The notes under the pieces are model-generated. The model ran no database searches, was not told the DNA's origin, and saw only the letters and a list, made by a program, of their open reading frames with translations. Shown here one piece after another: positions 58,133-64,000 of a stretch of 64,000 bases of DNA. Position 1 is the first letter of the stretch. Every line of letters starts with the position of its first letter. A program made the position numbers and the translations under genes. The stretch is taken from contig NZ_LT594785.1 in NCBI RefSeq assembly GCF_900091705.1, forward strand, positions 125,640 through 189,639. The letters run 5' to 3'. Source of the DNA: Clostridium mediterraneense (GTDB taxonomy: Bacteria; Bacillota; Clostridia; Clostridiales; Clostridiaceae).

Positions 58133-58924
58133 ATGATTTTTTGCTCATTGTATAGCGGGAGTAGTGGAAATTGTATTTTAGTTGGTTCAGAGAATACTAA
58201 GATATTAGTAGATACAGGACTTGCAGGTAAAAAGATCATAGAAGCTTTAGATAGAATAAAGGAAGACCCTAAAAATATAAAAGGTATATTTGTTACTCAT
58301 GAACATTTAGACCATATAAAAGGTGTTGGAATAATATCTAGAAAATTTGATATACCGGTATATGCAAATCAAGCTACTTGGGATGCTATGAAAGATAAAG
58401 TAGGTAAAATAAAAGAGTCAAATATAAAGGTTATAGAAAAAAGAAGTGTAACAAATATTGAAGATTTGGAAATACAAGCTTTTAATACCCCACATGATGC
58501 TATTGCATCCATGGGGTATACAATAAGACATAAAGATAAAGCAGCTAGTATTGTAACCGACATAGGAACAGTTACTGAAGAAATTAAACAAAATATAGTT
58601 GATTCACAAATAATTCTTCTAGAAGCTAATCACGATGAAGAGATGCTTAAATTTGGACCATATCCATATGAACTAAAAAGAAGAGTTTTAAGTGAAACAG
58701 GGCATTTATGCAATGAAGACTGTGCAAAAGCTATAGTTGATTTAATGAGTGATGGTAGATATAGAAATATAGTTTTAGGACATCTTAGCAATACAAATAA
58801 TGTTCCAGAACTTGCTTATAAAACAGTTGTTAATATCTTAGATGAAAATGGTTTAGACTATAAAAAAGATTTAAAGCTTACAATAGCTAAAAGACATGAA
58901 CCAAGTAATTACATAAAAATTTAA
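58133..58924 (+). CDS. walJ: MBL-fold metallohydrolase WalJ/YycJ
   Basis: A 263-residue metallo-beta-lactamase-fold hydrolase. The metal motif is HEHLDH (H56, H58, D60, H61), preceded by LVDTGLAGKK. The N-terminus FCSLYSGSSGNCILVGS is the YycJ signature. In Bacilli it lies in the walRK operon and affects coordination of division with replication; here no walRK is nearby. An exonuclease activity has been proposed for relatives. It follows murA by 28 bases with GGTGGGGGAG before the ATG. Confidence 0.9.
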   Translation: MIFCSLYSGSSGNCILVGSENTKILVDTGLAGKKIIEALDRIKEDPKNIKGIFVTHEHLDHIKGVGIISRKFDIPVYANQATWDAMKDKVGKIKESNIKVIEKRSVTNIEDLEIQAFNTPHDAIASMGYTIRHKDKAASIVTDIGTVTEEIKQNIVDSQIILLEANHDEEMLKFGPYPYELKRRVLSETGHLCNEDCAKAIVDLMSDGRYRNIVLGHLSNTNNVPELAYKTVVNILDENGLDYKKDLKLTIAKRHEPSNYIKI

Positions 58925-59202
58925 AAGAACATATTAGTAGATGAGTCATTAATTATGTACTCATCTATGAGTTTTAGTTAAAAGTTTAACTTAATAAAAG
59001 TGTAATTTTGCTAGTGTGTAATTTTTAATCAGATAATGTAAGTTTTAAATTCTAAACTTATTATCAAAAAATTTACTTTAAAATCAATATATTGGTTAAT
59101 ATAAGTATAAATAGTATTCAATTTGTACAAATTTTGAGATTGAAAAGAGAGAATTAAATTATTATAATTTAAGAATAGTATAGATAAAAAGGAGATATAA
59201 GA

Positions 59203-59700
59203 ATGAGTTTATATACTGAATGGACAGATATGGTTGTAGATTATGTTAAGACAAAAGGAGAAGATGCTTTCTGGGCTGAATACAGTGATATAGAAACAAG
59301 AATCTACAGAGAAATCTTAGCAAAGAACAACGAAGTTAAAAAAGGAACAATAGAATCATTCGCAAAAGAATTCGGAACAACAAAAGAATTTATAATGGGA
59401 TTCTTAGATGGAATAAACGATAGTTTAGTTAACATGTATGATTTAGATGCTATTGATGAAAAGACAGAAATCGAATTAAATGTAAACTTTGAAGAATTAT
59501 ACTTCAATATGTTAGACGCAAAGGCTGACTACTTATATGAATTACCACAATGGGATGGAATATTCTCAGATGAAAAGAGAGCTGAAATAGCAGTTAGATA
59601 CAAGAAATCAAAGACAATAGTTAACGAACCTAAGGTTGGAAGAAATGAACCTTGTCCTTGTGGAAGCGGTAAGAAATATAAGAAGTGCTGTGGAAAATAA
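59203..59700 (+). CDS. SEC-C metal-binding domain protein
   Basis: A 165-residue acidic helical protein ending in a SEC-C zinc-binding motif, [20 protein letters not shown], the same motif that tips SecA and many unrelated proteins. The N-terminal 140 residues (start [20 protein letters not shown]) match clostridial single-copy proteins of unknown role. C-ending codons (AAC, TTC, ATC) suggest strong expression. AAGGAG precedes the ATG, and a terminator follows. The 278-base gap before it is AT-rich with one weak hairpin (about 58938-58967). Confidence 0.85.
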   Translation: MSLYTEWTDMVVDYVKTKGEDAFWAEYSDIETRIYREILAKNNEVKKGTIESFAKEFGTTKEFIMGFLDGINDSLVNMYDLDAIDEKTEIELNVNFEELYFNMLDAKADYLYELPQWDGIFSDEKRAEIAVRYKKSKTIVNEPKVGRNEPCPCGSGKKYKKCCGK

Positions 59701-59713
59701 TAAAAAATAGATG

Positions 59714-59750
59714 AAGATAGGCAACATAATATGTCTATCTTTTCTTTTTG
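59714..59750 (+). terminator. Terminator after the SEC-C gene
   Basis: Stem AAGATAG/CTATCTT (59714-59720 and 59735-59741) with a 14-base loop, followed by TTCTTTTTG. Confidence 0.65.
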
Positions 59751-59768
59751 TATTGATAAGGTGATAGT

Positions 59769-60398
59769 ATGATATTTATAATTTTTTCATTAGCTTTCAC
59801 TATAGGAATAGGATTTAGAGAGATAATTTATAAAGTAGCACATGATGAAGATATAAGATTTACATATCCAATAACTGAAGTGAGTACAGCAATAATTATT
59901 ACTTTATTATATATAAAGTTTGGAATGGGTGTAAATTTTGTAAAGTTCTCTATATTATTTTCAGTCCTTATAATTTCAGCTATTATAGACTATAAAACTA
60001 TGTTTGTTTATTTTGAAGTTTCTTTAGTTGGTATAGTTTTTGGAATTATTTTTGGCATCGTCTCTATTATAAATGGAGAAAGTATTCTAAGTGTTTTAAT
60101 AAGTGTGGGAATACCTCTTGTAATAATAGGATTGATTATGCTACTTAGTCGTAAAATTGATGGAATGGGTAGTGGAGATTTAGAAGTATTTTTATATACA
60201 GCTTTATATCTAAAGCCATTACAAAGTGTATTAACATTAATTCTATCAATGATTTTAGGTGGGATTGGAGTACTTATAATTTTTATAGTGAAAAGAAAAT
60301 TAAAAGACATAGCTTTTGTTCCATATATAACAGGAGGTACGCTTCTTACTGTTTTATTTGGAAATGAGATGTTAGGGTGGTATATAAGTTTATTGTAA
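59769..60398 (+). CDS. A24-type prepilin peptidase-like protein
   Basis: A 209-residue protein with about six membrane helices. The two aspartates of the A24 aspartic peptidase fold are present, D74 in AIIDYKTM and D137 in GMGSGDLEVF (the G-x-G-D motif). The N-terminal methyltransferase and zinc domain of full-length PilD is missing, as in archaeal-type and TadV-like peptidases. No pilin gene is in the window, so the substrate is unknown. A weak AAGGTGAT site precedes the ATG. Confidence 0.8.
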   Translation: MIFIIFSLAFTIGIGFREIIYKVAHDEDIRFTYPITEVSTAIIITLLYIKFGMGVNFVKFSILFSVLIISAIIDYKTMFVYFEVSLVGIVFGIIFGIVSIINGESILSVLISVGIPLVIIGLIMLLSRKIDGMGSGDLEVFLYTALYLKPLQSVLTLILSMILGGIGVLIIFIVKRKLKDIAFVPYITGGTLLTVLFGNEMLGWYISLL

Positions 60399-60474
60399 TG
60401 AATTAAGCAGAGGGAAATGGTCAATAAACCTTTTATAAATAAATTAGTACATAAATAATATAGTAAGAGGTAAT

Positions 60475-60561
60475 ATGAGAAAATTAGATAAAGAAGCAAT
60501 TGGAATAACAATAGTTTCAGTAATAATAGCTATTGTTACAGCTGTAATGAATTTTGCTTAA
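60475..60561 (+). CDS. 28-residue small membrane protein
   Basis: ATG at 60475 with AAGAGG 6-8 bases upstream. The product starts MRKLDKEAIGITIVSVIIAI and ends VTAVMNFA: a charged start of eight residues, then one hydrophobic helix of about 18. It stands between the peptidase-like gene and rlmH, and a second such frame follows. Translation is inferred from the ribosome binding site and the clean membrane-helix pattern only. Confidence 0.55.
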   Translation: MRKLDKEAIGITIVSVIIAIVTAVMNFA

Positions 60562-60578
60562 ATAAAAAGGGGATAGCT

Positions 60579-60677
60579 ATGAAAAGATTCAGTAAAATGA
60601 CAATAGCAATATGTTTAGTAAATTTAATAACAGTAATAATAAATATAATTTGCATAGCAGTTATATTTAATAAATAA
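60579..60677 (+). CDS. 32-residue small membrane protein
   Basis: ATG at 60579 with AGGGGAT about 6 bases upstream. It starts MKRFSKMTIAICLVNLITVI and ends INIICIAVIFNK, a basic start followed by one hydrophobic helix of about 23 residues. It ends 10 bases before rlmH and shares its orientation, as does the 28-residue frame before it. No homologue is recognised. Confidence 0.55.
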   Translation: MKRFSKMTIAICLVNLITVIINIICIAVIFNK

Positions 60678-60687
60678 GGAGAAAAGC

Positions 60688-61167
60688 ATGAATATAACAA
60701 TAATATCAGTAGGTAAATTAAAAGAGAAATATCTTAAGATGGCAATAGATGAATACTCAAAAAGACTATCAAGATACTGTAAGTTAAACATAATAGAACT
60801 TCCTGATGAAAAAACACCAGATAATGCTTCAGAAAAAGAAGAGGAGCAAATAAAAGAAAAAGAAGGAAAGCTTATACTATCAAAAATAAAAGATAATATG
60901 TTTGTTGTAGCAATGGATCTTAAACCAAAGCAAATGACATCAGAAGAGTTTTCTGCTTTTATAGATAACTGTGGAGTAACAGGTAACTCAAATATTGCAT
61001 TTATAGTTGGTGGAAGCCTTGGAATATCAGATGAAGTATTAAAAAGAGCTAATCATAAGATATGTTTCTCAAAGATGACTTTCCCACATCAATTATTTAG
61101 AGTTATGCTTTTAGAACAAATATATAGAGCTTTTAGAATAAGTAATAATGAACCATACCATAAGTAA
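60688..61167 (+). CDS. rlmH: 23S rRNA (pseudouridine1915-N3)-methyltransferase RlmH
   Basis: A 159-residue SPOUT-class methyltransferase acting on helix 69 of 23S rRNA. MNITIISVGKLKEKYLKMAI opens it. The SAM knot has AFIVGGSLGISDEVLKRA and FPHQLFRVMLLEQIYRAFRI, and it ends NNEPYHK. Length and motifs are fully typical. The last codons are the known integration site of SCC elements in staphylococci (orfX), and a second copy of this 3' end is found at 63482. Confidence 0.97.
   Translation: MNITIISVGKLKEKYLKMAIDEYSKRLSRYCKLNIIELPDEKTPDNASEKEEEQIKEKEGKLILSKIKDNMFVVAMDLKPKQMTSEEFSAFIDNCGVTGNSNIAFIVGGSLGISDEVLKRANHKICFSKMTFPHQLFRVMLLEQIYRAFRISNNEPYHK
61150..61167 (+). repeat. Direct repeat 1 in the rlmH 3' end (candidate attachment site)
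   Basis: GAACCATACCATAAGTAA, the final EPYHK-stop codons of rlmH, recurs 2.3 kb downstream (63482-63499) with two silent differences. Together they bracket the HEPN-like gene. Confidence 0.65.
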
Positions 61168-61180
61168 AAGAGGTTTATAG

Positions 61181-61217
61181 CCTTAAGCATTGATATGACT
61201 TGCTTAGGGTTGTTTTT
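61181..61217 (+). terminator. Terminator after rlmH
   Basis: Stem CCTTAAGCA with TGCTTAGGG (61181-61189 and 61201-61209, one T-G pair), then TTGTTTTTAT. The rest of the gap to 61423 is AT-rich with no gene. Confidence 0.75.
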
Positions 61218-61423
61218 ATGCAGGAAAATACAACAATGATTAATTAACAAAATATATTATGATAAAAGAGTGAAATAATTTTAAAGTGATAGACAAATAG
61301 TAATTTAGTACACAGTTTTTCATTATTTATATTACTAGAAGAAATAATAGCTTTAACGTAAAAGCAGGAAAGGCATTGCTTAATTTTATTTATATTGATG
61401 ATTCCGAAAGAGAGGTATTTATA

Positions 61424-63475
61424 TTGTTAATTTTTATTCCAATACAAAGGTTACATATAGAGCATTCTGTCGTACTCAAAAATATTACTGTAAGTTCAAA
61501 TATTGCTGTAAATGAAAGCGACAATATATTGATAAATAATAAGGAGTATTCAATAAGCTTGCTGAATAAATCCAATGTTTTAGATTTATTCAATGAATCT
61601 TTTGCAATATATCATATCGATGAGTTAGATACTTATGGAGATGAAATAAAACTAGTAGAGCAGTTAATAAAACCCGTGGATTATGCACTGGATAGTTTGA
61701 GAGTATCTTTGAATAGTTTTACCTTTCATGAACAAGTAATAGGAACACCAGGATTTTATGAGGGAAGTAAAGTAGCAGTAGTATTAAGTGATAATTTTGA
61801 ATCTTATAAAATTATCAAGGGTAAAGAACTTTACTATGAATTATCAGAAGGAATCGGATGTGATGCTACTGAATTCTATACAGATGAAAATGATATTTTA
61901 TTATCTTTTAGAGAAGATGAGGTTTATGTTAAGTATAGAAATATTTTACATAGACTTTTTAAGGCAATACAGATTTATGATACAAATACTTGCTTTGCAT
62001 ATTTATTTTCAACAATTGAAGGGTTAGACTGTAGCCCTTCATATAATTTTCAAGCTAAAAAAATACGAATTCTCTCTTACATTGTTGAAAATCAAAATGA
62101 ATTTGATATCCTTTCGAAACAACTTTATTTTTACTCTAAAACAGTTCGTACTGAGATAATCCATGCAGGGAAATCTTTATATGATATCCTTCCTTGGGAA
62201 GAAATATATAATTTACTGGATAATTTATATTTACTTGTTATTAGATTTTGTATGGCTTCAATAAAATCTGGTATAACAACTTTTTCTGAACTAGATGAAA
62301 AAATATGTGAAAAGTGTAATGAGTTTTTATACTCTTCTCCAAATAGTGATATAGCTATCAGTGAAATGCCAGTTACTATTTCGGGAAAATGTGACTATTT
62401 TGCTGAAGTGAATAATTTAAATATAACTACTTGCTTAAAAATTGGAGAAACATTATTTTTACCAGCTAATAGTAAAAATAGGGTTAAAGAGTTTTATGAA
62501 GTGTATGAGCATGGCTTAGGGCTTTGTATGGCAGGTGCTTCAGATGAAAAAGAACTTAAAGTAGATAGTGATTTCCCAAATTATCATTTGTTTTCAAAAT
62601 TTAATGTAGAGGAAAAATCATTTACTGTATGGGATGTAGATGTAATATTGACAGTTTTATTACGAAATATTAGTATTGATGGTCCTTTTGCAATAATTGA
62701 AAATCAGTCTTATTGGGAAAGTCCAACTAATGAGTTTAAATATTCGTTTTACTATGAATTTTCTGATATTGTTTGTAATACTATACAGAAAGCGTTGAAT
62801 TATTTAATTTTATCAAGTGAAATAAAAAAAGATACTATATTACCATCTAAAGTTGGAATTAATGCTACTGGAATCAGAGTAGCATATATCAATCCTAAAG
62901 AGAGTAGCTCAATATACACTCTTCCAGGTCGTGTTTATGGAGAATATATTGAGCCTCATACGCTATTTATTCCATCTTTGACTGATTATTCTGAAACACT
63001 CTATAATTGTTTTTTTGGTTCGCGTTCTGATGAGGTATTTTCTATAAACCGTAATGCTTTAAATAGAATAGCAGAAAGTACTTACTTTCAGGATGCTAAC
63101 CAAACAATTCTTACTATATTTGATGCTATGGATATGCTTTACCCAACTACATATGATGGAAATAAGCTTATCAACCGTATTGCAACATTTTGCTGTAATA
63201 CACAAACAGAAAAAAATATGTTAGTAAACTATTTAAAAGATTTAAGGAGAAATGTAAGAAATCCACTTTTACATGGTGGTAAATCAATCATTGATTTGCA
63301 ATTAAATGAAGAGGAGGTTTATAAAATTATAAATAGAATTAAAAGTATTGTTATAAAATATTGTGAAAATACTTATATGTTGGATATACATACTTTTCAA
63401 GAGCTGCGTGAGGAAGAAAAAAGTAAAAATAAATTTTTACAAAAGAGTAAAATAGAAAAACCTCAGTTGCTTTAG
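61424..63475 (+). CDS. Large protein with two HEPN-like domains (candidate defence ribonuclease)
   Basis: A 683-residue soluble protein. It seems to be an internal duplication of a unit of about 350 residues. Each half ends in a helical domain with the HEPN ribonuclease pattern R-x4-H: RTEIIHAGKS (R242, H247) and RNPLLHGGKS (R612, H617), each about 50-55 residues after similar helices (NILHRLFKAIQIYDTNTC, NALNRIAESTYFQDANQT). The form resembles ApeA-like HEPN proteins. I chose the TTG at 61424, 8 bases after AGAGG; an in-frame TTG at 61376 is also possible. Arg codons CGT/CGA are frequent, unlike the host's AGA, and suggest transfer. Function is inferred. Confidence 0.7.
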   Translation: MLIFIPIQRLHIEHSVVLKNITVSSNIAVNESDNILINNKEYSISLLNKSNVLDLFNESFAIYHIDELDTYGDEIKLVEQLIKPVDYALDSLRVSLNSFTFHEQVIGTPGFYEGSKVAVVLSDNFESYKIIKGKELYYELSEGIGCDATEFYTDENDILLSFREDEVYVKYRNILHRLFKAIQIYDTNTCFAYLFSTIEGLDCSPSYNFQAKKIRILSYIVENQNEFDILSKQLYFYSKTVRTEIIHAGKSLYDILPWEEIYNLLDNLYLLVIRFCMASIKSGITTFSELDEKICEKCNEFLYSSPNSDIAISEMPVTISGKCDYFAEVNNLNITTCLKIGETLFLPANSKNRVKEFYEVYEHGLGLCMAGASDEKELKVDSDFPNYHLFSKFNVEEKSFTVWDVDVILTVLLRNISIDGPFAIIENQSYWESPTNEFKYSFYYEFSDIVCNTIQKALNYLILSSEIKKDTILPSKVGINATGIRVAYINPKESSSIYTLPGRVYGEYIEPHTLFIPSLTDYSETLYNCFFGSRSDEVFSINRNALNRIAESTYFQDANQTILTIFDAMDMLYPTTYDGNKLINRIATFCCNTQTEKNMLVNYLKDLRRNVRNPLLHGGKSIIDLQLNEEEVYKIINRIKSIVIKYCENTYMLDIHTFQELREEEKSKNKFLQKSKIEKPQLL

Positions 63476-63481
63476 TACGGA

Positions 63482-63516
63482 GAACCATATCACAAGTAAG
63501 TGATATGGTTTTTTAT
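63482..63516 (+). repeat. Direct repeat 2 (rlmH 3'-end copy) inside a terminator-like inverted repeat
   Basis: GAACCATATCACAAGTAA (63482-63499) equals the rlmH end at 16 of 18 bases. Read in frame with three more bases it gives GEPYHK-stop, a common RlmH C-terminus. It also forms the left arm of AACCATATCAC-AAGTAA-GTGATATGGTT (63483-63510), followed by TTTT, so it may terminate the HEPN-like gene. Confidence 0.65.
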
Positions 63517-63570
63517 ATTGTGATGAAGTATAATTTATTTATGTAATAAAAAGGTTATAGAGGTGTTATT

Positions 63571-64000
63571 ATGAATGATATAAGAAGTGATTTAGAAAAT
63601 AAGACAGGAGATTATATAAAAGCTGCTAGTAGAGCTGCGCTAGGATTTATTCCAGTTGTAGGTGGAGCAATTACTGAGTTGGTAGATTTAGTTATAAGTG
63701 ATCCAGTGAGTAAGAGAAGAGATGAATGGCTAATTAAACTTTACGAGGATTTAAAAATTTTAGAGGATAGAGTAGATTCATTTAATATTGCAAATTTAAA
63801 AAATAATGAGCAGTTTATAACGATTGTATTGAATGCAACTCAACTAGCAATTAGAACACATAGTGCTGAAAAATTAGTAGCTTTAAAAAATGTATGTATT
63901 AATACAGCTTTAGCAATTAATACAGATGATGATAAACAAGCAATGTTTTTAAAATATATAGATGAACTTTTAGTTATTGATATTAAATTACTTTATCATT
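63571..64000 (+). CDS. Unrecognised protein with PxVGG hydrophobic motif, 3' end outside window
   Basis: The first 143 residues of an open frame that runs off the right edge. ATG at 63571 follows AGAGGTG. The opening MNDIRSDLENKTGDYIKAAS leads to a short hydrophobic glycine-rich segment GFIPVVGGAITELVDLVI, then a basic block SKRRDEWLIKLYEDLKILED and helices. The hydrophobic block plus KRRDEW is seen at the N-terminus of various bacterial proteins of unknown role, some in defence regions; I cannot name the family. It lies 70 bases past the second rlmH-like repeat. Confidence 0.7.
   Translation, partial: MNDIRSDLENKTGDYIKAASRAALGFIPVVGGAITELVDLVISDPVSKRRDEWLIKLYEDLKILEDRVDSFNIANLKNNEQFITIVLNATQLAIRTHSAEKLVALKNVCINTALAINTDDDKQAMFLKYIDELLVIDIKLLYH

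Overview
The window is chromosomal DNA from a low-GC, spore-forming anaerobe of the Clostridium sensu stricto type. The support is very AT-rich DNA with strong AGGAGG-type ribosome binding sites and AGA as nearly the only arginine codon. Sporulation-linked genes (YyaC, a YtvI-like protein, a Lon-C type protease), a reverse rubrerythrin and oxygen-labile-type serine dehydratase subunits fit this. I cannot name the species.

The window is centred on the replication origin. From the origin leftwards, on the minus strand, run dnaA, dnaN, yaaA, recF, remB, gyrB and gyrA, then a HAD phosphatase and the 5' nine-tenths of a 16S rRNA gene cut by the window edge. Rightwards, on the plus strand, run rpmH, rnpA, yidD, yidC, khpB(jag), mnmE, mnmG, rsmG, noc, soj and parB. 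oriC is bipartite. Fifteen exact DnaA boxes lie between rpmH and dnaA. Eight more lie between dnaA and dnaN, next to a recognisable basal unwinding module (tandem boxes, GC cluster, TAG trios, AT-rich tract). Four parS sites flank soj-parB.

Between 18 and 33 kb are an AgrC/VirS-like kinase and a LytTR regulator separated by a convergent AmiS/UreI channel gene. A minus-strand group follows (LysE exporter, class V aminotransferase, YtvI-like, YyaC), then DUF3343/MscS/DUF951 and the rpsF-ssb-rpsR operon. From 33 to 44 kb come yybS, gdpP, rplI, lonC, dnaB, proC, a Fur-box promoter driving a probable small RNA, sdaAA/sdaAB and a superoxide dismutase. From 44 to 61 kb come a PerR-box-controlled reverse rubrerythrin, a ten-gene tRNA array built from three Glu-Val-Asp cassettes plus Thr, dnaD/dnaI helicase-loading genes behind a duplicated 30-bp element, an M23 peptidase, and several degenerate enzyme relatives (subtilisin-like, dUTPase-like, 2H-like). 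murA, walJ(yycJ), a SEC-C protein, a prepilin-peptidase-like protein, two tiny membrane proteins and rlmH complete this part.

The right end is accessory. Just after rlmH sits a large gene with atypical arginine codons. It encodes an internally duplicated protein with two HEPN-like R-x4-H motifs. It is followed by a second copy of the rlmH 3' end (codons for GEPYHK-stop) inside an inverted repeat. This matches the layout of SCC-type integration at the rlmH/orfX site. Another unrecognised gene runs off the window edge. This rlmH-linked island is the best candidate for an undescribed system here. The Fur-box small RNA is the second best.
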